A DNA stretch of 64,000 nt from Yoonia sediminilitoris (GCF_003058085.1 NZ_QBUD01000003.1:1-64000); one strand, 5' to 3'; shown: positions 27,566-38,342, numbered from the stretch's first letter. The notes: generated by a model from the sequence alone, not told the origin. Made by a program: numbers and translations.

Positions 27566-28594
27566 TTGCCCCTGCCTGTCAGCAACAGTGTCATGCAGCG
27601 ACTCTGATCCATCACGCCCGATCAGCCGGCGGCGGCGATAAAGAAAGATTTTCGACCACCCCCGCCAGTTGCCGATAGAGGGCGCGTTCACGTCCTGGAC
27701 GAAACGTGTCTGCCAGCCCTGCGGCAACAAGACACCGCACATCTCAAGCCGCTCCAGCATCCAGATCAGCGGGATATTGGCCAGCGGTCGGGCGGCCAGA
27801 TGGCCCCCCACCTGACCACCGACATCACCGTGATTGCCGCGAAACCAGACCTGTTCAATCCGTCCGCGCCACGCCTCTGGCGTTGTCCATAGCACCGGGG
27901 CATAGGCCTCTCGGCGTTCATCAATTCCTAGGGCATGAAAGCCGTTGCGCACATGTGGCCCCAGTGCGTGGCTGTGAAAATCCTGATCGTCGCGCGCGAA
28001 CCAACGCCAGACGATCGGCATCCGCAGTCCCAGCGCCTTGACCGTATCCCAGACTGCGACCGCTTCGATCTGCACATCCGGGTGGCAGTGAACGTCACGG
28101 AATGCCCTGGCATATTTGCTGCGCCCGCCCAAACGGTAATGGCGATAGGCTTGGGTGATTGCCCGCTCTGTTGCGCAATCATGTTTCAACAAGCCCACAA
28201 CATCAATCACGCCAGCCAGCGACCGCACGGCATAGGCACCGCGCGAGTACCCCACCAGAATGATCTGATCCCCGACCCTGTAGCGCGATGCGACCACGCC
28301 GTAAGCCCGCTTGATCTGCCGGTTGATCCCTTTGCCGGTCATCACGTCCCACGTGCTGGCCCAGTCGCGCCACTGAATGCCAGCCTCGTAATAGATTGTC
28401 ATGTTGGCCGCCTGACTGGCCTCTGACAACAGCTTGAAGGTGATCCCGGCATTGGTTTCATGCCCGGTGTCCAACGTGGACTGCGTCCCGTCCAGAATAA
28501 TCACATGGGTCGCAGGACCCCGCTTGCGCAACCCGCCGTCTTCGTGGCGCGCGCGGCGCCCGAAGAGGCCAAAGAACCAGTCACGCAGCTGCAC
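27527..28594 (-). CDS. DUF2235 alpha/beta-hydrolase-like protein
   Basis: The protein has the DUF2235 pattern found in Tle1-type phospholipases: HVIILDGTQSTLD at the N-terminus, the nucleophile elbow VGYSRGAYAVRSLAGVI, AVWDTVKALG and WFRGNHGDVGGQ. I start at the GTG (VQLRDWFF) preceded by AAAGGG at a spacing of 5. A GTG two codons upstream is also possible; the longer open frame up to 28720 would run deep into the preceding gene. It overlaps the CoxL-type gene by 14 bp. No type VI secretion genes lie nearby, so a role as a secreted effector is not supported; a cytoplasmic hydrolase is more likely. Confidence 0.85.
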   Translation of the reverse strand: MQLRDWFFGLFGRRARHEDGGLRKRGPATHVIILDGTQSTLDTGHETNAGITFKLLSEASQAANMTIYYEAGIQWRDWASTWDVMTGKGINRQIKRAYGVVASRYRVGDQIILVGYSRGAYAVRSLAGVIDVVGLLKHDCATERAITQAYRHYRLGGRSKYARAFRDVHCHPDVQIEAVAVWDTVKALGLRMPIVWRWFARDDQDFHSHALGPHVRNGFHALGIDERREAYAPVLWTTPEAWRGRIEQVWFRGNHGDVGGQVGGHLAARPLANIPLIWMLERLEMCGVLLPQGWQTRFVQDVNAPSIGNWRGWSKIFLYRRRRLIGRDGSESLHDTVADRQGQSTLRQFHDQTSG

Positions 28595-30881
28595 TGTCAC
28601 CCTTTGCTGACTCGATTGCCCGCCAAATACGATGCGGCGTAAATGGCATTTCAACCTTGCGCACGCCCACGTCCCACAAGGCATCGACAACAGCGTTGCT
28701 GATTGCCGCAAGCGCGCCAACAGTGCCTGCCTCGCCGCAGCCCTTCATCCCCATAGGGTTGTAAAGCGATGGCGTACATTCTGTCGAAAAGCTGATCATG
28801 GGAAGATTATCCGCACGCGGCATGCCGTAGTCCATGAAACTTGCCGTGAGCAACTGACCATCGGCATCAAAAACCACTTGCTCTGTCAGTGCTTGCCCAA
28901 GACCTTGGGCCACGCCGCCATGCACCTGCCCTTCGGCGAGCATCGGGTTGATCAGGTTGCCGAAATCATCAACGACCGTATAGCGGTCAACGGTCACAAC
29001 GCCTGTATCAGGGTCAATCTCAACCTCTGTCACATGGGCCCCGTTGGGAAAGCTTCGGTTGTCCAGTGTGATGCGGGCCGATTGGCTCAGGAGATCATCG
29101 CGCCCGGCCTCACGGGCCATGTCAGCCACATCCAGCATGGTCGGCGTCAGGTTTGACCCGGCGATGCGGAACCGTTCATCATCAAAACTGACGGCAGATG
29201 CATCTACCCCTTCGGCATCGGCAAGGAAGGCGCTGAAGCTTTCCAAAATCACATCAACCGTCGCCAAGGTTGCAGTATTCTGCACCGTCACGGAGCGCGA
29301 ACCGCCCGTTCCACCACCGGTGGGGATCAGGTCGCTGTCGCCCTGAATGACCTCAATCTGGTCGGCTGGGATACCTGTCTGGTCCGCAAGGAACTGCGCA
29401 TAAACCGTCTCATGGCCCTGCCCGTTGGACTGGGTGCCGACGAAAATCTTGGCGCCACCGTCCACAAAATCCACGCGCGTCGTCTCGGACGGATCGCCAA
29501 GGATGCTTTCGATGTAATAGCAAAGCCCCTGCCCGCGCAGTTTGCCTTCCGCATTCGAGGCCGCCTTGCGCGCGGCAAATCCGTCGCGGTCCGCTTCGCG
29601 CGCGGCACTGGCCAGCACCTTGGCAAAATCGCCAACGTCATAGGTTACGTTGCTGACTGTGGTGTAGGGGAACTTCGCAGGCGCGATAAAGTTCTTTTCA
29701 CGCAAGCTCCAAGGGTCCACGCCCAATTGCCTTGCCGCCTCATCCATGACCCGTTCCAACACAAAAATCGCCTCTGGTCTGCCTGCCCCACGATATGCAT
29801 CAACAGGTGTGGTATTGGTAAAGATTCCGCGCGTCCGCATATAGGCGGTCTGCACATCATAAGTGCCCATCATGACCTTTGAAAACAGATCGGTCTGGAT
29901 TGGCTGGGCGAACTGGGAATTGTAAGCCCCCATATTTGCAATGGTATCAATGCTGTAGGCAGTAATCCGATAGTTAGCATCAAAGGCAAGTGTCGCTTCG
30001 GTTGTCAGGTCCCGGCCTGCATTGTCCGACAGCATTGCCTCGGTCCGGTCGGACATCCAGCGCACCGGACGGCCCAGCACGCGGCAGGCGTGGGCGACGC
30101 AGAAATACTCGGGATAACGCATGCCCTTCATGCCGAATCCGCCCCCCACATCGGGCGTCGTCACATGCACATCAGCCGCATCCATCCCCAGATGCTTACA
30201 CAGATCGTCCTTGATCCCCCAAACGCCCTGCCCGCCAAACGCCAGATGCAAGCGACCGTCTTCCATTTCGGCATAGCAGCCGCGGGCCTCGAGCGAATTG
30301 ACGATCACACGATTGTCGAACACATCAACCGTGACCACATGTGCCGCGTCCTTGATGGCGGCCTGTACGGCGGCTTCGTCTCCCAACCCCCAGTCAAAGG
30401 CAAGGTTGTGTGGCGCCTCAGGATGGATTGCTTCGCCGCCAATGGCCAGATCGACATGCACGGGCAGATCGTCAATATCCAGCATGATCATTTCAGCGGC
30501 ATCTTTCGCCTGCTCCATGCTGTCGGCTACAATCATCGCCACCGCTTCGCCCACATGGCAGACGCGTTCCTTGGCCAGTAGCGGGCGCAATGGTGCTGCG
30601 CCGCGCGACCCGTCACGATTCTTGACCGTGACACTCCCCAGCCCGATCTTGACGCCAGCGGCCTCCAGATCATCGATGGTGCAGATCATGTGCACACCGG
30701 GCATGTCGCGGGCATCATCAAGGTCCAAAGCCGTGATCTTACCGTGCGCCACGGTCGAGCGCAGGAAATAAGCGTGCAGCGCATCCGCTGGTGCGATGTC
30801 ATCCACATAGCGCCCATGACCTGTCAAAAGACGCAGATCTTCCTTGCGTGTGACGGACTGGCTTTTTCCGAACTTTTCCAT
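28581..30881 (-). CDS. CoxL-type (form II) molybdenum hydroxylase large subunit
   Basis: The 766-residue protein belongs to the xanthine dehydrogenase/CO dehydrogenase large subunits that bind the molybdopterin-cytosine cofactor. The N-terminal domain starts KSQSVTRKEDLRLLTGHGRYVDDI. The active-site loop reads AYRGAGR (residues 362-368), the form II signature, not the AYXCSFR of genuine CO dehydrogenase. GVAQGLGQALTEQ and GMKGCGEAGTVGA near the end bind cofactor. The FAD (CoxM) and 2Fe-2S (CoxS) subunits normally encoded next to it are absent from the window: upstream lies divergent valS and downstream DUF2235. Partners must be elsewhere, and the substrate is unknown. Confidence 0.92.
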   Translation of the reverse strand: MEKFGKSQSVTRKEDLRLLTGHGRYVDDIAPADALHAYFLRSTVAHGKITALDLDDARDMPGVHMICTIDDLEAAGVKIGLGSVTVKNRDGSRGAAPLRPLLAKERVCHVGEAVAMIVADSMEQAKDAAEMIMLDIDDLPVHVDLAIGGEAIHPEAPHNLAFDWGLGDEAAVQAAIKDAAHVVTVDVFDNRVIVNSLEARGCYAEMEDGRLHLAFGGQGVWGIKDDLCKHLGMDAADVHVTTPDVGGGFGMKGMRYPEYFCVAHACRVLGRPVRWMSDRTEAMLSDNAGRDLTTEATLAFDANYRITAYSIDTIANMGAYNSQFAQPIQTDLFSKVMMGTYDVQTAYMRTRGIFTNTTPVDAYRGAGRPEAIFVLERVMDEAARQLGVDPWSLREKNFIAPAKFPYTTVSNVTYDVGDFAKVLASAAREADRDGFAARKAASNAEGKLRGQGLCYYIESILGDPSETTRVDFVDGGAKIFVGTQSNGQGHETVYAQFLADQTGIPADQIEVIQGDSDLIPTGGGTGGSRSVTVQNTATLATVDVILESFSAFLADAEGVDASAVSFDDERFRIAGSNLTPTMLDVADMAREAGRDDLLSQSARITLDNRSFPNGAHVTEVEIDPDTGVVTVDRYTVVDDFGNLINPMLAEGQVHGGVAQGLGQALTEQVVFDADGQLLTASFMDYGMPRADNLPMISFSTECTPSLYNPMGMKGCGEAGTVGALAAISNAVVDALWDVGVRKVEMPFTPHRIWRAIESAKGDSAAA

Positions 30882-31007
30882 GGGTGATACTCCGTTACTG
30901 GACCAAGCCCGAACCTAACCTTTGTCCCTGCGCTGTCCAGCCTAAAGGGCCTTTCCCTTGCCATTCCCATTCGGTATCTGGTCCCAAACCGGTAAGGGAT
31001 GACAAAC

Positions 31008-34000
31008 ATGGCGATGGAAAAATTCGACGCAAGCGAAGTTGAGGCCCGCATTTACAAAATGTGGGAAGAGGCAGGTGCGTTCAAGGCAGGCGCAAATGCG
31101 TCTCGGGACGAAACATTCTGCATCCAACTGCCACCGCCAAATGTGACAGGCCACCTGCATGTGGGCCACGCCTTTAACCACACGCTGATGGATATGCTGA
31201 TCCGCTGGAAGCGGATGCAGGGGTATGACACGCTATGGCAACCGGGGCTGGATCATGCAGGCATCGCCACCCAACTGATGGTCGAAAAGGAACTGGCCGA
31301 AACCCAGCAACCCAAGCGCACCGAACTGGGCCGCGAGAAATTCCTCGAAAAGGTCTGGGAATGGAAAGCCGCCAAAGGTGGCATGATCGAGCAGCAGGCC
31401 CGCCGTCTTGGCGACAGCCTGGACTGGTCGCGCTCCGCCTTCACAATGTCCGGCGCGGAAAGCGCGCCTGCAACCGAAAAGCCCGGCAATTTCCATGATG
31501 CGGTGCTGAAAGTCTTTGTTGAAATGTACAACAAGGGGCTGATCTATCGCGGCAAGCGTCTGGTCAATTGGGACCCACATTTCGAAACCGCGATTTCTGA
31601 TCTCGAGGTCGAGAATATCGAAGTCGACGGCCACATGTGGCACTTCAAATACCCGCTCGCCGGCGGGGAAACCTATGAATATGTCGAGAAGGACGAAGAC
31701 GGAAACGTCACCCTGCGCGAGACGCGTGACTATATTTCCATCGCCACGACCCGCCCCGAGACCATGCTCGGCGATGGCGCGGTCGCAGTCCACAAGGACG
31801 ACGAACGCTATGCCCCAATCGTGGGCAAACTATGCGAAATTCCGGTCGGGCCAAAGGACCAGCGCCGCCTGATCCCGATTATCACAGACCCATATCCCGA
31901 CCCCGATTTCGGATCAGGTGCGGTGAAAATCACCGGCGCGCATGATTTCAACGACTATGAAGTCGCCAAGCGCGGCAACATCCCGATGTATTCCCTGATG
32001 GACACCAAAGGGTACATGCGCGCCGATGGCCTGCCTTACGCCGAGGAAGCCGCCACCGCCCAGCGCATCGCGGGCGGCGAAGAAGGGTTTGACGAAGGCA
32101 AGATAGCCGCCATGAATATGGTCCCCGAAGACTATCGCGGGCTGGACCGTTTCGAAGCGCGCAAGCGCGTGGTGGCCGACATCACCGCCGAAGGCAACGC
32201 CGTGATGATCGGTAACCCGGCCTATGAAGCAGCCTTTGCCCGCGATGGCGACCAGACCGAGGTGCCACAGCGCATTCCTTTTGTCGAAAACAAGAAAATC
32301 ATGCAGCCCTTCGGCGACCGTTCCAAGGTCGTGATCGAACCCATGCTCACCGACCAATGGTTCGTCGATACCGCCAAGATCGTCGGACCTGCATTGGATG
32401 CGGTCCGCGAAGGCCGTGTCACAATCATGCCCGAAAGCGGCGAAAAGGTCTTCTATCACTGGCTGGAAAACATCGAACCATGGTGCATTTCCCGCCAGCT
32501 CTGGTGGGGGCATCAGATACCTGTTTGGTATGGCCTCGATCTGGGTGTTGAGGATGAACAAAACCCATCCGGCACATTGGATGAGGTTGAACTGCTTGGC
32601 CTGCTGCTGGATGGTCTGGTCCATCGTGGCACAGTCATGCATTGCGGCACGGACCTTGAGGCCGTCAAATCGGCCTTTGTATTTGACAACGCCGACGTGC
32701 CCAGCCCGCTAAGCCACGCCAGCATCATTGAAGTCGCTGACAAATCAGAGGCAATTGACCGCTTTGCCGCCGCACTTGCGGAATATAACGTCACGCAGGA
32801 CCCCACGGTGTTGGTCTATCCGGTCTGGCGCGACCCTGATGTGCTTGACACATGGTTCTCCTCCGGCCTCTGGCCATTCGGCACGCTGGGCTGGCCCGAT
32901 GAAAACGACCCGGCGATGAAATACTTTCCCGGTGACGTGCTGATCACGGGGCAGGACATCCTGTTCTTTTGGGTCGCGCGCATGATGATGATGAGCCAGG
33001 CGGTTCTGCATCAGGACCCGTTTCACACTGTCTACCTGCACCAGTTGGTCCGCGACGCGAAGGGCGAAAAGATGTCCAAGACGCGCGGCAATGTCATCGA
33101 CCCGCTGGATATGATCGACGCTTACGGCGCGGACGCCCTGCGGTTTTCCAACGCACAGATGGCCGCGCTTGGCGGTGTGCTGAAAATCTCCGAGGACCGG
33201 ATCAAAGGGTACCGCAACTTCGGCACCAAGCTGTGGAACGCTTTCAGCTTTGCTGACCATTACGCCATCCCCTATCCCGGCGACCCTGAAATGCCTGTTG
33301 TCAGCCAAACGCTGAACAAATGGATCATCGGCGAAACCGGCAAGGTGCGCGAAACCGTTGATGCGGCCCTGACGGCGTATCGGTTCAACGACGCGTCAGA
33401 CGCGCTTTATGCCTTCACTTGGGGCAAGGTCTGCGACTGGTATCTGGAGTTCTCCAAACCGATCCTGCAAGGGACCGATACGGCTGCGAAGGCGGAAACA
33501 GAACAAACCCTGCGTTGGGTGCTTGACCAGTGTCTGGTCCTGCTAAACCCCATTATGCCTTTCATCACCGAAGAGCTGTGGGGCATGGCCGACAGGCGCG
33601 CCAAGATGCTGATCCACGCCGACTGGCCGACCTACGCGGCCGCTGATCTGGTCGATACCGATGCCGACCGCGAAATGAACTGGGTAATCGGGCTGATCGA
33701 AAATGTGCGATCCGCGCGCGCGCAGGTGCATGTGCCTGCTGGTGCCAAAGTGCCGCTGCTGGTCACGGGACTCGACGAAAAAGGACAATCCGCCTGGGAC
33801 AACAACCACGTGCTGATCCAGCGTCTTGCGCGGATCGAGAGCCTGTCAAATGTGGACCGCTTCCCCAAAGGTTGCGTGACCGTCCCGATGGACGGCGGCA
33901 CCTTCGGTATTCCGCTGGAGGGGCTGATTGACGTTGATGCCGAAATCGCCCGCCTTGAAAAGACGCTACAAAAACTCGCCAAGGAACTCGGCGGTTTGCG

Positions 34001-34139
34001 CGGGCGGCTGAACAACCCCAAATTTGCAGCCTCCGCCCCCGAAGACGTTGTCGCGGAAGCCCGCGAAAACCTGCGCCTGCGGGAAACGGAAGAAAGCGAG
34101 CTGAAAGCGGCGATCGCCCGCCTGCAAGAGTTGGGCTAA
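31008..34139 (+). CDS. valS: Valyl-tRNA synthetase
   Basis: This class I synthetase charges tRNA-Val. The HIGH motif appears as [15 protein letters not shown] near the N-terminus and the KMSKS loop as [10 protein letters not shown] at about residue 687. The editing domain contains [13 protein letters not shown]. The C-terminal coiled-coil arm ([18 protein letters not shown] onward) is typical of ValRS. I start at [10 protein letters not shown] (1043 residues), which lies about 10 bp after AAGGG; the ATG three codons earlier is too close to it. The larger size compared with E. coli (951) comes from internal insertions. Confidence 0.97.
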   Translation: MAMEKFDASEVEARIYKMWEEAGAFKAGANASRDETFCIQLPPPNVTGHLHVGHAFNHTLMDMLIRWKRMQGYDTLWQPGLDHAGIATQLMVEKELAETQQPKRTELGREKFLEKVWEWKAAKGGMIEQQARRLGDSLDWSRSAFTMSGAESAPATEKPGNFHDAVLKVFVEMYNKGLIYRGKRLVNWDPHFETAISDLEVENIEVDGHMWHFKYPLAGGETYEYVEKDEDGNVTLRETRDYISIATTRPETMLGDGAVAVHKDDERYAPIVGKLCEIPVGPKDQRRLIPIITDPYPDPDFGSGAVKITGAHDFNDYEVAKRGNIPMYSLMDTKGYMRADGLPYAEEAATAQRIAGGEEGFDEGKIAAMNMVPEDYRGLDRFEARKRVVADITAEGNAVMIGNPAYEAAFARDGDQTEVPQRIPFVENKKIMQPFGDRSKVVIEPMLTDQWFVDTAKIVGPALDAVREGRVTIMPESGEKVFYHWLENIEPWCISRQLWWGHQIPVWYGLDLGVEDEQNPSGTLDEVELLGLLLDGLVHRGTVMHCGTDLEAVKSAFVFDNADVPSPLSHASIIEVADKSEAIDRFAAALAEYNVTQDPTVLVYPVWRDPDVLDTWFSSGLWPFGTLGWPDENDPAMKYFPGDVLITGQDILFFWVARMMMMSQAVLHQDPFHTVYLHQLVRDAKGEKMSKTRGNVIDPLDMIDAYGADALRFSNAQMAALGGVLKISEDRIKGYRNFGTKLWNAFSFADHYAIPYPGDPEMPVVSQTLNKWIIGETGKVRETVDAALTAYRFNDASDALYAFTWGKVCDWYLEFSKPILQGTDTAAKAETEQTLRWVLDQCLVLLNPIMPFITEELWGMADRRAKMLIHADWPTYAAADLVDTDADREMNWVIGLIENVRSARAQVHVPAGAKVPLLVTGLDEKGQSAWDNNHVLIQRLARIESLSNVDRFPKGCVTVPMDGGTFGIPLEGLIDVDAEIARLEKTLQKLAKELGGLRGRLNNPKFAASAPEDVVAEARENLRLRETEESELKAAIARLQELG

Positions 34140-34147
34140 GACACAAA

Positions 34148-34180
34148 AGGGGCGATCCTGAGCGGTCGCCCCTGTCTTTC
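34148..34180 (+). terminator. Terminator after valS
   Basis: Arms AGGGGCGA and TCGCCCCT form a perfect 8-bp stem with a 10-nt loop, followed by a T-rich tail (GTCTTTCTT), directly after the valS stop codon. Confidence 0.8.
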
Positions 34181-34400
34181 TTCGTCCAATCAAACTTTCG
34201 CCGAAGGCAAACGCTCCAGCTCAACCCGCTCTGCCGCGTGCATTGTGCCAAGCGCTTTGTCACAGACCAAAGGCCAAACCCGCGTCTACTGATCTTCATC
34301 GGAGTCTCCTGCGTGTCTCGCCAAGAGCGAAACTTGAGTTGCGAACAATTCTCACACATGCATGCTTGCAACCAATTCAAGGGCTTGCTTAGCTGCATCC

Positions 34401-35516
34401 ATGAAAACACCACAGCTGACCCCGCTTGCCGCATCACTTCCCGCGACTGTCCCCTTTGTCGGACCAGAGGCACAAGAGCGCCAGTCAGGGCAGCCGTTCG
34501 TTGCCCGCCTTGGGGCCAACGAAAGCGCCTTTGGCCCATCCCCCAAGGCGATTGCGGCCATGCAAGAAGCTGTCAAAGATGTTTGGATGTACGCCGACCC
34601 CGAAAGCCATAACTTGCGCCAAGCGCTTGCCAGGCATCACGCCATTCCGGCCGAAACCATCATGGTTGGCGAAGGAATCGACACGCTGCTTGGTCTGGCT
34701 GTCCGGCTTTACGTGGGGCCGGGCGACCATGCAGTCACATCCGCCGGGGCCTATCCGACCTTCAACTATCATGTCGCCGGTTTTGGCGGCACGCTACACG
34801 CTGTCCCCTACAAGGATGACCACGAGGACCCCGACAGCCTGATCGCCAAAGCGGTCGAGGTCGGGGCAAAGATGATCTATATCGCCAATCCCGACAACCC
34901 GATGGGCAGCTACCATGACGCCGATGCAATCACGCGGATGATTGACCGGTTGCCGGACGATTGCATGCTGATCCTTGATGAGGCCTACATCGAACTGGCT
35001 CCCGACGGGACTGCGCCCGACATTACCCTGACGCGGCCGAACCTCTTGCGGATGCGGACCTTTTCCAAAGCTTTCGGCATGGCAGGGGCGCGGGTTGGTT
35101 ATGCAATCAGCACGCCTCAGTTGATTTCCGGTTTCAACAAGGTGCGAAACCACTTCGGCATGTCGCGTATCAGCCAAGCGGGCGCGCTTGCCGCTATAGC
35201 TGACACAGAATGGATCACCCATATAAGGCAGGAAGTCACAACCGCACGCGCCCGGATTGCGCAGATCGCGACAGAAAACAGCCTGCGTGCCCTGCCCTCT
35301 GCAACAAACTTTGTCACAATTGATTGTGGCCGCGATGGCGCTTTTGCCCGCGCCGTACTTGCCGCGCTGATCCAACGGGCAATCTTTGTGCGGATGCCGT
35401 TTGTCGCCCCGCAAGATCGCTGCATCAGGGTCAGTTGCGGGCCCTCAGTGCAGCTTGATGCCTTTGCCGCCGCCCTGCCAGCGGCGCTCAAACAGGCTCA
35501 CGCAGAATTTGAATGA
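34401..35516 (+). CDS. Class I/II PLP aminotransferase (histidinol-phosphate aminotransferase-like)
   Basis: The 371-residue protein, started at MKTPQLTPLA, has the fold-type I aminotransferase features of the HisC group: LGANESAFGPSP at the N-terminus, YIANPDNPMGSY, LDEAYIEL, the PLP-lysine loop FSKAFGMAGARVGYAI and the C-terminal arginine segment RCIRVSCGP. No other histidine genes are nearby and the terminator of valS separates it from upstream, so it is a single-gene unit. It could act on histidinol phosphate or on an aromatic amino acid. Confidence 0.9.
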   Translation: MKTPQLTPLAASLPATVPFVGPEAQERQSGQPFVARLGANESAFGPSPKAIAAMQEAVKDVWMYADPESHNLRQALARHHAIPAETIMVGEGIDTLLGLAVRLYVGPGDHAVTSAGAYPTFNYHVAGFGGTLHAVPYKDDHEDPDSLIAKAVEVGAKMIYIANPDNPMGSYHDADAITRMIDRLPDDCMLILDEAYIELAPDGTAPDITLTRPNLLRMRTFSKAFGMAGARVGYAISTPQLISGFNKVRNHFGMSRISQAGALAAIADTEWITHIRQEVTTARARIAQIATENSLRALPSATNFVTIDCGRDGAFARAVLAALIQRAIFVRMPFVAPQDRCIRVSCGPSVQLDAFAAALPAALKQAHAEFE

Positions 35517-35566
35517 TTTTAAGCATCCTGTCTGTAAGCTTTCTGCATCAGCAAAAGGATTCTTCC

Positions 35567-35752
35567 ATGTCGCACCGTCCGCCGATCCAAGCCGTTGAAG
35601 ATTACACCGACGCATTTCTGACCACGCTTGGGGTCTTTTTGTTCATGGTTTTCTGGATGATCGCGGCTGCGCTTGGATACGCATGGGTCGCGATCACCGC
35701 CTATGTGATTGACCATCTTTTTAAGCTAATCGGGCGCCTGCGCACGGATTAG
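35567..35752 (+). CDS. Small membrane protein, unknown
   Basis: A 61-residue protein (start MSHRPPIQAVEDY, after an AAGGA site) with one or two hydrophobic helices (TTLGVFLFMVFWMIAAALGY and AWVAITAYVIDHLF) and a short basic tail. It lies 50 bp after the aminotransferase gene. I do not recognise a family. The clear ribosome binding site and amphipathic ends suggest a real gene. Confidence 0.6.
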   Translation: MSHRPPIQAVEDYTDAFLTTLGVFLFMVFWMIAAALGYAWVAITAYVIDHLFKLIGRLRTD

Positions 35753-35762
35753 CGTCAGGACC

Positions 35763-36956
35763 CTAGCCTGCGGCAATCACAACCGCTGCCGCATCCAGAC
35801 CACCGCTGCCATGTGGAATATCAAGTGCAATCAGCCCTGACTGGATCGCCCCAAGCGCCCCCATGATCATATGCGCATTGACGTGCCCCATGTGGCCGAC
35901 CCGAAAATAGGCGTCGCTCGGCGACCGCCCCAACCCGATGCCCAGGGTCAGGCCGCAGGTCTTTTCGCACCATTGCCGCAAGCGGTCCCCGTCAGGCGAT
36001 GCCATCCCGACTGAGGTGACAGCATGTGATCTGTGCCCCCGGTCCGCGATATTCAGATGTATGTCGCCCGTCGTCGACCATGCCTCGAACGCGGCCCAGA
36101 TCGCCTTTGCAAGGGTTTCGTGGCGGTCAAAGACATGATCCAGCCCTTCTGCCTTGATCAGATCCAGCGCTGTCCGTAGGCCATATAGATGATGGGTCGG
36201 CGCTGTTCCGTCAAAATACTGGAAATACATTTCCGGATCAGTGCGCGGCTGCCAATCCCAATAGGCTGTATTGCATGCCCCCCGCACTGCGTCCGCCTTG
36301 GCGTTGTACCAGACAAAACTCATGCCTGCTGGGGTCATCAAGCCTTTTTGACAGCCCGACACCATCACATCGACGCCCCATCCGTCCATCTCAAACCGGT
36401 CGCAGCCAAGTGAGGCGATACAATCCACCATCAGCAACGCAGGATGTTGCGCAGCGTCCAACGCCTTACGCAATCCGGGGATGTCATTCTTGACGCTAGT
36501 CGAGGTATCGACATGTACCGCCAGAATAGCCTTGATGCGGTGCCCGTCATCTGCGGTCAGTGCGGCCGCGACCTGTGGCAAATCAATGGGCGATGCCTCA
36601 CCGAAATTGATTGTCTGCACATCAACGCCCAGCCGCGCCGCCATTTCGCCCCAACCGATACAAAACCTGCCCGTGGCCAGCACCAGCACGCTATCGCCCG
36701 GTGACAGCGCATTGACCAGCGCCGCTTCCCACGCAGCATGGCCGTTCCCGATATAGATCGCGACGTTTTCATCTGTCCGTGCCACCGCTTTCAAATCGGG
36801 TATCAGACTATGGGTCAGATCATGTAGTTCCCCTTCATAGATATTGGGCGAGGCACGATGCATCGCTTGCAGCACAACATCGGGAATGACCGACGGACCG
36901 GGGATGGCCAGATAGGCACGACCTTGAGACAACGACATTTCGGGAGCCTTCAACAT
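35763..36956 (-). CDS. Class V aminotransferase (serine/alanine-glyoxylate type)
   Basis: The protein (397 residues from MLKAPEMSLS; a start at MSLSQG six codons later is equally good) is a fold-type I class V transaminase of the alanine-glyoxylate/serine-glyoxylate group. It shows the IPGPSVIPDVVLQAM start, GNGHAAWEAALVNALSPGD, VHVDTSTSV, MVDCIASLGCDRFEMDGWGVD, the PLP-lysine in VSGCQKGLMTPAG and FRVGHMGHVN near the end. It probably transfers amino groups between serine or alanine and glyoxylate. No serine-cycle genes are adjacent. Confidence 0.92.
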   Translation of the reverse strand: MLKAPEMSLSQGRAYLAIPGPSVIPDVVLQAMHRASPNIYEGELHDLTHSLIPDLKAVARTDENVAIYIGNGHAAWEAALVNALSPGDSVLVLATGRFCIGWGEMAARLGVDVQTINFGEASPIDLPQVAAALTADDGHRIKAILAVHVDTSTSVKNDIPGLRKALDAAQHPALLMVDCIASLGCDRFEMDGWGVDVMVSGCQKGLMTPAGMSFVWYNAKADAVRGACNTAYWDWQPRTDPEMYFQYFDGTAPTHHLYGLRTALDLIKAEGLDHVFDRHETLAKAIWAAFEAWSTTGDIHLNIADRGHRSHAVTSVGMASPDGDRLRQWCEKTCGLTLGIGLGRSPSDAYFRVGHMGHVNAHMIMGALGAIQSGLIALDIPHGSGGLDAAAVVIAAG

Positions 36957-37105
36957 ATGATTTTCGGCGACACTACTGGAGCATCGGCCAACGTCAAGCT
37001 TGCCAAACTTGCCCCCCGATACCATTTACGATTAGACGGTGAAATTCCCATGCGGCAGGTGGCCAAAGCGGTCCAACCCATCAATCAACCAAAGGCAACG
37101 TTAAG

Positions 37106-37834
37106 ATGCGTGATCGTACAATCCTTGCAATCACCGGAACCGACCGGCTCGGCTTTCTACAGGGGCTGGTGACAAACGACGTGGAAAAGGCAAAGGACGG
37201 GATCATCTACGCGGCCCTGTTAACGCCGCAGGGTAAATTTATCGCGGACTTCTTTATCATAGGCGAAGCAGACAGGCTGTTGATCGATGTGGCTGCGGAT
37301 GTGGCCGATGACCTGTTGCGGCGGCTGACCATGTATCGGCTGCGATCTGACGTGCAAATCGACAAGACTGACCTACACGTAGTGCAGACGGCTGACAAAG
37401 GGTTGCCTGACCCGCGCCATCCCGAACTTGGCTTTCGCCATTACAGCACAGATGCCAATGCGGTCGCGCCGCTGGCGCAGTGGGATGCGCTGCGCGTGGC
37501 GCATCTGGTCCCGGAAACCGGTATCGAACTGACGCCCGACAGCTATATCCTCGAAGCCGGGTTTGAACGGCTACACGGTGTTGATTTCAAAAAAGGCTGT
37601 TATGTCGGCCAAGAGATCGTCGCCCGGATGAAGCACAAAACCCAGTTGAAAAAGGGGCTCGCACGGGTGGACATCACGGGTGCGGCCAAAGCGGGTGACG
37701 CAATTAAAGCTGGCGAAAAACCCGTAGGCACGCTGCACACGGTCGCTGGGCAGCAAGGGATAGCATATCTGCGCTTTGATCGCGCCACCGGGCCAATGCA
37801 GGCCGGTGACGCGGTTCTGACTTTGGCGGATTAG
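37106..37834 (+). CDS. ygfZ: Folate-binding protein YgfZ (CAF17 family)
   Basis: The 242-residue protein is a GcvT-like folate-binding factor that helps repair or assemble certain Fe-S enzymes. The family signature FKKGCYVGQEIVARMKHK with the conserved cysteine is at about residues 165-182, and GFLQGLVTNDV appears near the N-terminus. It is slightly shorter than E. coli YgfZ (326), as is usual in Alphaproteobacteria. An AAGG site lies about 10 bp before the ATG. It is divergent from the class V aminotransferase. Confidence 0.9.
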   Translation: MRDRTILAITGTDRLGFLQGLVTNDVEKAKDGIIYAALLTPQGKFIADFFIIGEADRLLIDVAADVADDLLRRLTMYRLRSDVQIDKTDLHVVQTADKGLPDPRHPELGFRHYSTDANAVAPLAQWDALRVAHLVPETGIELTPDSYILEAGFERLHGVDFKKGCYVGQEIVARMKHKTQLKKGLARVDITGAAKAGDAIKAGEKPVGTLHTVAGQQGIAYLRFDRATGPMQAGDAVLTLAD

Positions 37835-38342
37835 TGCCAGGCCCCATTAATCCTTCACCGTCAGCGTAGATTTCACGAAATATCAGTGGGTAAGAGGCGT
37901 CTTGGAAACGATCCAGAGGATCGTTTCAGCCCTGAACGGGCGGAGCCTAGGCTTGCGCTGCAACGGGCATGGTTATTCTGTGGACAAGCGGCGCACGCCG
38001 CTGAGATGATGTGAAATCACCGCCCTGCGGGTTTGCCCAATGCGTTTCGCGAAAAACCTGATCCACAGCTTTTCCGGAAACGCCGTGTGACGTTCATATG
38101 TTGTGGCCGTTTCGCCTTTATCTGATGCCACAGGTCAAAGGCGAAACGCTTTAGGGCACCGCCCGTTCGCGCCTGAAAATGTCCCACGGACATTTTGTTG
38201 TTCCGGCGCAAATTCCCGCTGATCCGCTGCCCGAGAGGGAGCGTTACATCTGCTTGAAGGTGAACAACTATTCCTGCGCAGATGTACCTTGTCAGAAAAA
38301 AAATCTGTCAAACTGATAATGTAGGATGAATGGGTCCTGCCA
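37835..38342. repeat. Gene-free stretch holding three perfect palindromes
   Basis: No gene is supported between ygfZ and efp. Three long inverted repeats occupy it. The first has 10-bp arms GAAACGATCC and GGATCGTTTC with loop AGA (37905-37927). The second has 11-bp arms GTTTCGCCTTT and AAAGGCGAAAC with a 17-nt loop (38109-38147). The third has 9-bp arms AAAATGTCC and GGACATTTT with loop CAC (38176-38196). None has a T-run, so they are not ordinary terminators. They resemble dispersed REP-like palindromes of Rhodobacteraceae, as far as I recall that type. Confidence 0.6.

Noticed and set aside
27527..28720. Type VI secretion effector (Tle1) interpretation of the DUF2235 protein
   Set aside because: No secretion, immunity or VgrG-like genes are nearby; only the fold is shared.
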